This document shows, in pieces, positions 1-7,131 of a DNA stretch of 21,822 nucleotides. How positions within the stretch are numbered: the stretch's first letter is position 1; every line of letters begins with the position of its first letter. Source of the DNA: a virus; the IMG/VR virus record IMGVR_UViG_3300046376_000092, positions 1-21,822 of that record; one strand, given 5' to 3'. The position numbers and the translations under genes are program-made. Below the pieces are notes generated by a model, which saw only the letters and a list, made by a program, of their open reading frames with translations, was not told the origin of the DNA and made no database searches.

Positions 1-1160
1 GCCGCACCAGCGCCAACCGAACTGACTGTCGGAACTCGAACGCCACCACCCATCGCGCCGTTGCCACCAAAGTTGGCGAACACCGGTACACCAAGGATGC
101 TCCTACCGCGACCCCCGTCCCCACCACGAACGTTGAAAGTGCCGCTAACGCCGAGCCCCCCGGTCCCGCCGTTGACCAGCTGGCTTGCGGTGCTCGATGT
201 CATGCCGGATCCGCCGGTTCCGCCCGGAGCGCTAAGCCCACCGATCGTGGTCGTTCCACCCGTTGGACCAGGGTTGGTGACGCCAGCGGCACCGCCAGAG
301 CCTATAGTAACCGCAATGCTTGCACCAAGCCCATTAGCGTCTACCGTAAAGTCGCAGTAAGCGCCACCCGCCCCACCGCCTCCCTCAGCCAAGCCAGAGC
401 CAGCCCCGAGAGCCGGTCCACCAGCGCCACCAGCACCCCAAAGCCTACGCCGCACAGTCTTGCAGTCGGCAGGCTTGGTCCAGGTTCCGCTGCTGGTGAA
501 CACGTCAACTGTAATCAGGTTGTCGAGCCGGATCGCCTTCCACACCGAGCCGTCCCAGACCCGGAGCAGCTTCGTGTCCGTCTCCCAGATGAACGCACCT
601 TCACCAGGGCTTGACGGGCGGGAGCTCGACAGACGCGGCAAGATCCCGCCGACCGCAACGGTGAAGACACGGAAGTCCGCACCAAGGTCGCCAGGAAGCA
701 ACCCGCCACCACCCGCCGTCAGACCGGCCCGAAGGTTGATCTGTCGAAGCGGAATGACGCCGGAGCTAGTCGGCGGTCCACCTGCCGTCGGATAGTTGAT
801 CAACGTGACCCGCTGCTGTCCAGACGCATCGAACGCCGAATCTTCCACGAGAGCGGCGATCGTGTACAACACGTTCGCGCCACCACCGTTGGGGAGCGTC
901 GTTGTCAAAGCAGCGTCAGAAACGACCGGGTAACCGCCCTGCGTCCCAGACACCGTACCTTGGACCATCCCACGGAACGGAGTGACAGAAACCTGCATCG
1001 TCCCGCCGACCGTGGTGACAACGCCACCACCGTCATTGATCAGGCCGGTCACGACCTTGAGTGGCGCGTCCCTCGCGGGAGTCCACAACGCTGTGTTCCC
1101 GAGACGGAAACGCTGGGCCGTGTCCTGCCCAGACTTCATATGCAACGGCCAAATAGCCAC
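1..1160 (-). CDS. Glycine-rich minor tail protein (partial, runs off left edge)
   Basis: The reading frame is open from a GTG at 1160 to the window edge, 386 codons without a stop. I chose the GTG because AGGAGG lies about 6 bases upstream, right after the previous gene's stop at 1170. The N-terminal ~200 residues look like a beta-rich virion domain. A segment with FIWETDTKLLRVWDGSVW follows at about residues 195-215, a pattern common in phage tail and fibre proteins. Then comes FTSSGTWTKP followed by GAGGAGG-type glycine-rich sequence, the hallmark of the phage glycine-rich tail domain. Position after tape measure and Dit-like genes fits a baseplate or tail-tip adhesin. The C-terminus, which would carry receptor specificity, is outside the window. 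The glycine-rich part may form a polyglycine-helix bundle, which is inferred from the family. Confidence 0.8.
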   Translation of the reverse strand, partial: MAIWPLHMKSGQDTAQRFRLGNTALWTPARDAPLKVVTGLINDGGGVVTTVGGTMQVSVTPFRGMVQGTVSGTQGGYPVVSDAALTTTLPNGGGANVLYTIAALVEDSAFDASGQQRVTLINYPTAGGPPTSSGVIPLRQINLRAGLTAGGGGLLPGDLGADFRVFTVAVGGILPRLSSSRPSSPGEGAFIWETDTKLLRVWDGSVWKAIRLDNLITVDVFTSSGTWTKPADCKTVRRRLWGAGGAGGPALGAGSGLAEGGGGAGGAYCDFTVDANGLGASIAVTIGSGGAAGVTNPGPTGGTTTIGGLSAPGGTGGSGMTSSTASQLVNGGTGGLGVSGTFNVRGGDGGRGRSILGVPVFANFGGNGAMGGGVRVPTVSSVGAGA

Positions 1161-1169
1161 GTTCTCCTC

Positions 1170-2093
1170 CTACATTTGAGCGTCGCGCCAGAAGATCCGG
1201 ACGTAACCCGTATCCCCAGGGCTTCCTGGGGTGAATTGTACCGCAGTGCTTCCCGGCTCCGCTACACAGTCCTCCGGAAGGTCAGACTGCTGATTGATAG
1301 CGTAGTACCGGTCGACTCCCCCGAGCGTCACCGTGCCCAACCGCGCGTCAACGGCGAGCACCTCTCCGGCAGCCAGGTCCATATCGACTCCCAGATCCCA
1401 GTTCCCCGGCGCGTGGACGAACGGCGGAGAGCTCAGCGGACCTACGAACTCGAACCGAAGCGGCGTAGCAGAGAGTCCATCATTAATAACCGCACTCGCC
1501 CCGGTTACTGTCGTACCGTAATCAACGCCACCCCCGGTGGCGTAATCAACGCCACCGCCCGTGGTGTAATCAACGCCACCAATGGACACCGGGGGTTGGA
1601 GCGTGATCACTTGCTCGTTAACAGAGTACTTGTTCGGGTCGGTCGCCTTCCACTGGATCGACGCCTCCGGGTAGCCCTTGAAGTACGGACGTTTGATCGG
1701 CCACGTCCGCGCAATGATCCGCGCGTAAACCATCATGGTCTCGCCGTGCTGCCGGATGACCAGCGGGATCTCTTCTTGCTGAATCTGCGTCCTGCGAAGG
1801 AACTCCCTGCGGAGCTCGGCGAACGACCCGTCCGTGTCGAACGTCCCCCAGATCTGCATGTCGAATGTGATAATTCGGCCCTGGCTGAGCGCGCGACCAG
1901 CAAAGTCGCCGTTGTAGTTGGGGCGTGGCGCGTCTGACGTGTCGAGAGCCGGGAGGTCGTCCCAGCCGGTCAACTCCTTGTAGCCGAAGAACGTGCCGAC
2001 ACCCATCAGCAGGCCGTCCCACTGAATGTTGGTGTCGTCGGCAATGAGCGCATCGGGAGCGACGGAACCCTGCGGCGCAAAGATAAGACTCAT
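1170..2093 (-). CDS. Distal tail (Dit-like) / minor tail protein
   Basis: This gene encodes 307 residues starting MSLIFAPQGS. The ATG at 2093 shares a base with the TGA of the tape measure gene (TGATG), so translation is probably coupled. A longer in-frame GTG start at 2120 would sit inside the tape measure and is less likely. The motif QWKATDPNKYS at about residues 147-157 resembles the conserved A-x-DP-x-x-Y segment of siphovirus distal tail proteins, and the place directly after the tape measure supports this. The N-terminal ~150 residues would form the ring linking the tail tube to the baseplate. Residues 171-194 contain three copies of a GGVDYxTG octapeptide, apparently a linker before a C-terminal beta domain (about 195-307). 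The exact role is inferred from position and weak motif similarity. Confidence 0.7.
   Translation of the reverse strand: MSLIFAPQGSVAPDALIADDTNIQWDGLLMGVGTFFGYKELTGWDDLPALDTSDAPRPNYNGDFAGRALSQGRIITFDMQIWGTFDTDGSFAELRREFLRRTQIQQEEIPLVIRQHGETMMVYARIIARTWPIKRPYFKGYPEASIQWKATDPNKYSVNEQVITLQPPVSIGGVDYTTGGGVDYATGGGVDYGTTVTGASAVINDGLSATPLRFEFVGPLSSPPFVHAPGNWDLGVDMDLAAGEVLAVDARLGTVTLGGVDRYYAINQQSDLPEDCVAEPGSTAVQFTPGSPGDTGYVRIFWRDAQM
1512..1580 (-). repeat. 24-bp tandem repeat encoding (GGVDYxTG)3 linker
   Basis: Three near-identical 24-base units, each containing GTAATCAACGCCACC on the plus strand, encode the octapeptide GGVDYxTG inside the Dit-like gene. The units are in frame, so gain or loss of a copy would preserve the reading frame. 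Confidence 0.85.
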
Positions 2094-4711
2094 CAGCGTC
2101 CCTTCGTGACGAACCACCACTCCTCGGCAATCTCACGCGGATCCTTATGGGCATCGTTGTAGTTGCCGATGAGCGGTTGGGTGTTGGTGCGGATCTCCGC
2201 GATGAGGTCGGCCATGACCTCCATGAACTCCGCTTTCGTGACGCCTGGCGATGACGCGACACCAGCGGCGATCGGAGCCAACCGGGCCGACATCGGCTGG
2301 ATCTTTGCGTCCCCCATGGTGCCAGTGAGGCCCTTCAGGACGTCTTCGACGTTGGGGATTTGCTTCGAGATCTCGTCGATGAAGCCACCCATGATCCAGC
2401 GCGCGTTCGGGCGAAGCAGCTTCTTGTCCACATCCTCCGGACCCTTGGACTTCGGAATCAAGCTGGTAAGGTGCTTAAGCTTGGCAGTAACCGAACCGAT
2501 CATCGACTCGATACCGCTCAGCAGACCCTGGATGATATCGACGCCAGCGCTGTAAAGCCAGCTAGCCGCGCCGGAGAACACACCCTTAATGCTACCCACG
2601 ATGCTCTCGACCTTACCCAGCACCGAGCTAAGAGCGTTGCCGACCACGCCACTAAGCGCGTTCCACACCGACGACGTCACGGATTTGACGGCGTTCCAGG
2701 CATTGCTCAGCACCGACTTGACCGCGTTCACGGCGGACGAAACCGGACCGCGCAGCGCATTCACGGCGGAGGACACTACCGACTTGATGGCATTCCAGAC
2801 CGACGAGGTCACCGACTTGATGGCGTTCCAGACAGTTGTAATAACGGATTTAACCGTGTTCACTGCTGCCGAGACTTGGGACTTGATGGCGTTCCAGACC
2901 GTGATTATCGTTTGCTTGATAGAGTTCATGACGGTGTTGACGATCAAGCGCATGACAGCGAAACCGAGCTGGAAGATCGCCTTGATCAAGTTGATGTACG
3001 CAGTAACAACGCCACCAAACACACCCCAGAACGCGCGCCAGATCGCCTTGACGGTGTTGACCCAGCCCATCACAAAGCCCTTGATGCCATTAAATATGGC
3101 CATGACGACAGCGGAGATCGCGTGAACCGCAGTAGAGACCGCACCCTTAATGGCGTTCCATGCGGCTACCATGAAACCCCAGACAGCCTGAACCGCACCC
3201 TTCACCGCGTTAAACCCGGACACGAAGAACCCAGCGAACGGGCCAGCAAACCACGCGCCGACCGCCTTCATGAATCCCCAGATGGCGTTCCATGTGCTAA
3301 TGAAGAAGTTACGGAAGCCTTCGTTCGTTTTCCACAGGTAGATGAACGCCGCTACCAGGGCAATGATCGCCAACGCAATCAGAACGAACGGGTTCAGCGC
3401 GGCTACTGCATCAAATGCCGCCATAGCTGCTGTCGCCGCTATGATGCCGACCGTGAGAGCGCCGATACCCACGATGAGCGCACCCAGGACTGATGTGTTC
3501 ATCTTCCCAATGGCGTTGAAGAACCCGGAGACTGCGTCCAGAACGCCACCACCCAGTGGCGCTAGCGCCGCGCCGATGTTACCTAGCGCGCGGCCGATCG
3601 ACATGAACACTTCGCCGATCTTCGGGCCGTTCTCCTTAACGTACGCCATGAAGTCCTTGAACTTCTTTGACGAACCCAGACTCGCGGCCCATGCCGCCCA
3701 ACCGGCAGTAATGTCCTTCAAGCCACTTAACATGTCTTGGCCGAACGGGAGGAACGCCTTCGTGATCCCACCCAGTGTCATGATCAGATTGCCGACGATG
3801 TCCGTAAGCAACTTGAACGTCGGCCCAAAGTTCTTCGAGATAAAGCTCACCATGCCAGTGAACGCCGGAGATTCGACGAACGCTTTCATCTGGTGCAACA
3901 ATCCGGAGAACGCAATAGAAACTGCGTCCACGATCGGCTTGATCCGTTTCAGAACCGCTGTTGCGAGTTCAATCGCGCTCTGGAACACTGCATAGACGCG
4001 GTTCGCCCCGAACCCCTGAACCGCAGCGTTGAACTTCAGCTGAGTCTCACGGAGAGCGCGCATCTGCGGGTTCAGCTTGGACAGGTCACCCTTGGCGTTC
4101 TTAACTGCCTTGGTATACGCTTGCCACGCCGGAATCGCCACCAGGGCGAAGGCTCCGATGCCGACTCCGAGCGTACCGGCGATCGCTACCAACCCACCGA
4201 GAGCCGCAGCCGCTGCCGTTGCCAACGGCACAATCGCCGGTAGGATCGCAATCAACGCGCCTACCGCCAGCGTCACGCCCCGGATGCTGTTCTTCTCACC
4301 AGCCAACCGACGCAACGCAGAAACCCCGGAGTCTGTGTCGACCTCGACGGTTACCTTCTCGTCGGGGATCGCCTTCAGCTGAGCCCGGAGCTTGGTGATC
4401 TCCCCGGTAGCATCAGCATCGACGTTGATCCGTACGCTCTCGTTGCCGATCGTGGCTAGCTGAGCCTTGAGACGCTTGATTGCCTCTTCGCCGGACACCT
4501 TGGCACCGACGTTGACGTTCCCGCCAGCCTTCTCGACCTGTGCTTTCAGCTTCTCAAGTTCAGCTGTTATCGAGCCCAGGTCGACACCGATCTTGATCTT
4601 GTTCTTCTCGAACTCTTTGGCCTGGGCCTTCGCTTCTTTCAGGTCTTTGGTAAAGGAGGTACGGTCCAGGGTCAGCTTGGCCTCTACTGCACCTGCGTCG
4701 AAGTTAGCCAC
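2093..4711 (-). CDS. Tape measure protein
   Basis: This 872-residue protein is the longest gene product in the window and follows the tail chaperone pair. It would set tail length and help eject DNA. The start is a GTG (4711) with the purine run GAGAGAAGGG upstream. Residues ~45-135 carry three related segments of the type LKAQLxxI...VxIxVDxD. Two strongly hydrophobic stretches at about 145-195 and 405-460 are probable membrane-interacting segments. Residues ~600-690 are a run of 11-residue repeats around VWNAIKSVxSS and AVNAVKS, with regularly spaced tryptophans as in many tape measures. A charged C-terminus ends in AEEWWFVTKGR. No lysozyme or peptidase motif was seen. Using the usual ~0.15 nm per residue, a tail near 130 nm is expected; this is an estimate only. 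Confidence 0.95.
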   Translation of the reverse strand: MANFDAGAVEAKLTLDRTSFTKDLKEAKAQAKEFEKNKIKIGVDLGSITAELEKLKAQVEKAGGNVNVGAKVSGEEAIKRLKAQLATIGNESVRINVDADATGEITKLRAQLKAIPDEKVTVEVDTDSGVSALRRLAGEKNSIRGVTLAVGALIAILPAIVPLATAAAAALGGLVAIAGTLGVGIGAFALVAIPAWQAYTKAVKNAKGDLSKLNPQMRALRETQLKFNAAVQGFGANRVYAVFQSAIELATAVLKRIKPIVDAVSIAFSGLLHQMKAFVESPAFTGMVSFISKNFGPTFKLLTDIVGNLIMTLGGITKAFLPFGQDMLSGLKDITAGWAAWAASLGSSKKFKDFMAYVKENGPKIGEVFMSIGRALGNIGAALAPLGGGVLDAVSGFFNAIGKMNTSVLGALIVGIGALTVGIIAATAAMAAFDAVAALNPFVLIALAIIALVAAFIYLWKTNEGFRNFFISTWNAIWGFMKAVGAWFAGPFAGFFVSGFNAVKGAVQAVWGFMVAAWNAIKGAVSTAVHAISAVVMAIFNGIKGFVMGWVNTVKAIWRAFWGVFGGVVTAYINLIKAIFQLGFAVMRLIVNTVMNSIKQTIITVWNAIKSQVSAAVNTVKSVITTVWNAIKSVTSSVWNAIKSVVSSAVNALRGPVSSAVNAVKSVLSNAWNAVKSVTSSVWNALSGVVGNALSSVLGKVESIVGSIKGVFSGAASWLYSAGVDIIQGLLSGIESMIGSVTAKLKHLTSLIPKSKGPEDVDKKLLRPNARWIMGGFIDEISKQIPNVEDVLKGLTGTMGDAKIQPMSARLAPIAAGVASSPGVTKAEFMEVMADLIAEIRTNTQPLIGNYNDAHKDPREIAEEWWFVTKGR

Positions 4712-4729
4712 CCCTGGACCGCCCTTCTC

Positions 4730-5388
4730 TCACCCGGCACGGCGAGTCTGGAGGAAACTAAGCTCCCCGAGATCCGCGTTAGCGACATCGATGGATTCCT
4801 TCCTAGGAGTTGGTGGCGTCATTGGCGGGTGGCCGTTGTCGCCTGTTCCGTCTCCCAAGATTCCTTCGTCTCTCAACCCGTCCAGCAGCACTTGTGCTTC
4901 GTACCACGGTTGGGCGAACCACGTTTCGCGGTCCATTTGGAAATACCGCCGTGCTAGGTAAACCTGTGCCCTGTCAGCCGGAGAACCAGCTAGGGCTTCG
5001 TACCGCTTGTGTCTTTTGGGCCGACTTCACCGGAGAGCCACGCCGTGAACGCGCCGAACACCCGGTAAGGGAGTGCCCGGACGGCTTCGGTGCTCGGGTT
5101 GCCGGAACAAAGTTCGGAGATCCAGACCGACATTTCGTCCTGGACCTCCTTGATCTTGTCGCGAGGGAGGTTGTCGAGGAACTCGTCGATCGCTTCGTCA
5201 TCGTCGTCATCGATCTTCTTCGCGTCCTTTTCCAGTCCGCGAATCAGCTTGCCGACGCTTTCGATGCGCTCGAAGAAGGTCTCAACCTGACCCTGGCTGG
5301 GTTCAGGGATGGTTCCTGACGAGCCTCCGTGTGCAGTGAAATCATAGGTCATCGCCTCGACGGCGACGCCTGAGTTGAAGCCTGGCAT
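4730..5388 (-). CDS. Tail assembly chaperone, long -1 frameshift product (GT-type)
   Basis: The first 125 codons are shared with the short chaperone. At the slippery heptamer CCCAAAA (5020-5014) a -1 shift would move ribosomes into the frame that stays open to the TGA at 4730, adding 94 residues for a 219-residue product. The shifted part reads KRHKRYEALAG and continues through MDRETWFAQPWYEAQ, a segment typical of the T part of actinophage chaperones. The frame relation was checked by hand: 5388 and 4936 differ by exactly -1. The fusion is known in this family to bind the tape measure, the next gene downstream (starting 18 bases after the stop). A separately initiated protein from the ATG at 4936 is possible but less likely. 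Confidence 0.88.
4990..5388 (-). CDS. Tail assembly chaperone, short product (G-type)
   Basis: This 132-residue acidic, helical protein starts MPGFNSGVAVEAMTYDF, with GAGGACATAAC upstream of the ATG. It lies between the major tail protein and the tape measure, the invariant place for the tail chaperone. The acidic run KKIDDDDDEAIDEF and the C-terminal YRVFGAFTAWLSGEVGPK match the general look of the family. Most ribosomes should end at TAG (4990), giving this form. A minority would shift at CCCAAAA into the longer product. It acts in the cytoplasm during tail assembly and should not be in the mature virion (family knowledge). Confidence 0.88.
   Translation of the reverse strand: MPGFNSGVAVEAMTYDFTAHGGSSGTIPEPSQGQVETFFERIESVGKLIRGLEKDAKKIDDDDDEAIDEFLDNLPRDKIKEVQDEMSVWISELCSGNPSTEAVRALPYRVFGAFTAWLSGEVGPKDTSGTKP
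5014..5020 (-). promoter_or_regulatory. Programmed -1 ribosomal frameshift site CCCAAAA
   Basis: On the coding strand the heptamer reads C CCA AAA in the zero frame, a full match to the X XXY YYZ slippery rule. It sits seven sense codons before the zero-frame TAG. The -1 frame is open across it and onward to 4730. Confidence 0.9.
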
Positions 5389-5420
5389 GTTATGTCCTCA
5401 CTGTGCCGGGTGAGTTGGAG

Positions 5421-6020
5421 TTACGGGAGAGCCGGGGCGGTGAGCTCGATGACCTGGATGTCGGACGGACGGCAGAGCGTGGACAGCCGAATCGGGTACA
5501 TCCGCTTGTCCGACGCACGCCGGAACGAGGTCTCGCCGGAGCCGATCATGGACGCCTTGGGAACGTACAGCCGACGCGGGAGACCGTACTTGTTCTTCAT
5601 TTCCAGGCAGTACGTCCAGTAGGAGACGTCGTCGGAAAGCACCATCTTCTTGCTTCCCATCACGCCGGAGGACGCCGGAACGACCGTGATGGACGATCCA
5701 CCCCACGCGTACTTGACGGTCTCCAGGGTGTCTTCCGCGAGCTCGGCTTCAAGGCCGATCGTCTTGGACTCCTGGCGCTCGTCGACCGGGGTGGACTGCT
5801 CCTCGATCGTGATCTGGGTCGTGGACACGTCCACGTTGACCTTGAAGCCCTCGTTGGTCGCACCCGCCGACACCCAGTCGGCCCACGCCGTGTCAGCCGG
5901 GGTCCACAGCGGGGTGTCGTCGTCCGGAGGAGGAGCCACATCGCCCAATACCCACGGAGTGAGCATCAAGATGGCGTTCCCGGTGACAACGTTGTCGGGA
6001 TCGTACAGAACACCAGCCAT
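5421..6020 (-). CDS. Major tail (tube) protein
   Basis: This 199-residue protein begins MAGVLYDPDNVVTGNA, with AAGGAG ahead of the ATG. It lies directly upstream of the chaperone pair and downstream of the tail terminator block. The sequence VNVDVSTTQITIEEQSTPVDERQESKT at about residues 60-87 is typical of actinophage tail tube subunits, where this region forms the loop and beta strands of the tube. LEAELAEDTLETVKYAWGG follows. It would polymerise into the tail tube around the tape measure. The family assignment rests on remembered motifs and synteny. Confidence 0.92.
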   Translation of the reverse strand: MAGVLYDPDNVVTGNAILMLTPWVLGDVAPPPDDDTPLWTPADTAWADWVSAGATNEGFKVNVDVSTTQITIEEQSTPVDERQESKTIGLEAELAEDTLETVKYAWGGSSITVVPASSGVMGSKKMVLSDDVSYWTYCLEMKNKYGLPRRLYVPKASMIGSGETSFRRASDKRMYPIRLSTLCRPSDIQVIELTAPALP

Positions 6021-6026
6021 GGTGTC

Positions 6027-6269
6027 TTACTCCTTCGAGTCGGTCCGGACCAGGTACGCGCCTGCTTCATTCATCAGCGCGTCGGCCTGGGCTGCGGACA
6101 TGTTGACGTCGGAGTCGTCCGGGATGACCGGCAGACTCTTGTCGCTGGGGACGACCTCGTAACCACGCTTCGCGCGGACGGCCGACTTACCAGTCGACTT
6201 GTGCTCTTCCAGCGGAGGGCGGTCCGACACAGCCGGATCGACCTCAGCGGGTGGCGTTTCATTTGCCAT
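6027..6269 (-). CDS. Hypothetical 80-residue protein before the major tail protein
   Basis: The gene starts MANETPPAEVDPAVSD, with GGAGG 5 bases before the ATG. Its stop lies 6 bases before the major tail protein start. The N-terminal half is proline- and charge-rich and probably disordered. The C-terminal part SAAQADALMNEAGAYLVRTDSK (about 58-79) looks like a short helix followed by a strand. I do not recognise a family. Its location suggests a small tail accessory or assembly factor expressed together with the tube protein; this is inference. Confidence 0.75.
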   Translation of the reverse strand: MANETPPAEVDPAVSDRPPLEEHKSTGKSAVRAKRGYEVVPSDKSLPVIPDDSDVNMSAAQADALMNEAGAYLVRTDSKE

Positions 6270-6280
6270 GGTTCCTCCAG

Positions 6281-6700
6281 CTAGATCGGTGGTAGCCCTG
6301 ATTCTACATCAAAGAAGTAACTGCACACAAACTGTGTGCGTTCAGCATCATCGAAATCAAAGTGTGCGGGGGGACCGCCCACCCGGTAGATCGACGAAAA
6401 CATGGTGCCGAAGTATCGTCCAGACGATATCGACAGCAGGGACGAGTCAATAGCAAAAGCCAGGTCTTCGCCCGACTGGTAAAGGTTCTGTCGGCTGGTC
6501 ACCTTGACCTGGTATGAGACGTTGTCCAGGACGCCGTCCATCAGCAAGCCAATGCCACCATCCACGGTGAGGTTCACGACGTGGTTGACCGGCTGATCCG
6601 GCAGTAGGGGTCCCGGTTCGTACCAAACACCCGCGTCGTCCCAGGAATCCGACAGCCGGTCGCTGATCAAGCTTTTGAGGGTCGCAAACTTAAGCGGCAT
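6281..6700 (-). CDS. Tail terminator protein
   Basis: This 139-residue protein begins MPLKFATLKSLISDRL and has the size and strand-rich composition of the terminator family (lambda gpU-like fold). The region VNHVVNLTVDGGIGLLMDGVLDNVSYQVKVTSRQNLYQSGEDLAFAID resembles actinophage terminators, which contain a V-x-Q-V-x-x-x-x-R-x-x-x-x-x-A-E-x-L-A pattern. The ATG at 6700 overlaps the upstream stop as TGATG. It would cap the completed tube and join it to the head. Called from synteny plus pattern, not from a search. Confidence 0.75.
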   Translation of the reverse strand: MPLKFATLKSLISDRLSDSWDDAGVWYEPGPLLPDQPVNHVVNLTVDGGIGLLMDGVLDNVSYQVKVTSRQNLYQSGEDLAFAIDSSLLSISSGRYFGTMFSSIYRVGGPPAHFDFDDAERTQFVCSYFFDVESGLPPI

Positions 6701-7131
6701 CAGGCTTTCCCCCTCGCTCGATCTTTGGCCTTCAGTTGGGATTTGCTCAGCCGCTTCACGACAGGAGGACGGTTGTACACGAACCGCCCTGCGTCCTTCA
6801 CGGTCGGGTGCCCCGAGTTCCGCAGATCGTTAAACTCATGCGGAGCGTTCTTGTAGACACCCTTAGACAGCTTCTCTGACCCGACGATCGCGGCTGACAC
6901 CAACCCGCGCGGCCGGAGAGCGTCCCGCGCCAAACCCCGGTAAATGCCACGGTACTCAGCGAACAACGTCCGGGTAAGGAACTTGCCACCACCGCCGCGC
7001 GGGTGACGCAAATCAAGCGACTCATGTTGATATTTCGCATAGACCTGGTCCACGACACACTTGATCTCAAGAGTGCCGTGCCCGACGATCCTGTCGAGCT
7101 TGTCGATCTGCGCCGCAAATGTGCTGGCCAT
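6700..7131 (-). CDS. Neck / tail completion protein (HK97 gp10-like)
   Basis: This basic 143-residue protein has an N-terminal helix IDKLDRIVGHGTLE, then segments KFLTRTLFAEYRGIYRGL and RLSKSQLKAKDRARGKA. The start at 7131 overlaps the TGA of the repeat protein, and its own stop overlaps the terminator start, so the three genes are probably translationally coupled. Genes of this size and charge between the connectors and the tail terminator are usually neck or tail completion proteins. No diagnostic motif was seen, so the name comes mainly from position. Confidence 0.55.
   Translation of the reverse strand: MASTFAAQIDKLDRIVGHGTLEIKCVVDQVYAKYQHESLDLRHPRGGGGKFLTRTLFAEYRGIYRGLARDALRPRGLVSAAIVGSEKLSKGVYKNAPHEFNDLRNSGHPTVKDAGRFVYNRPPVVKRLSKSQLKAKDRARGKA

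Noticed and set aside
960-1937. Long plus-strand reading frame opposite the tail genes
   Set aside because: It is the complement of well-supported minus-strand genes, is rich in R, H, P and D as antisense frames are, and has no ribosome site.
2360-3493. Plus-strand frame of 377 codons opposite the tape measure
   Set aside because: Its repeats (RxHRLDGVPD) are the antisense image of the tape measure repeats.
4217-4231. A further GTTGCC-N3-GGC site inside the tape measure gene
   Set aside because: It matches only partly and lies in GC-rich alanine-coding sequence, where such matches are expected by chance.
5403-6284. Plus-strand frame opposite the major tail protein
   Set aside because: Antisense of two clear genes; no start signal and a composition typical of shadow frames.
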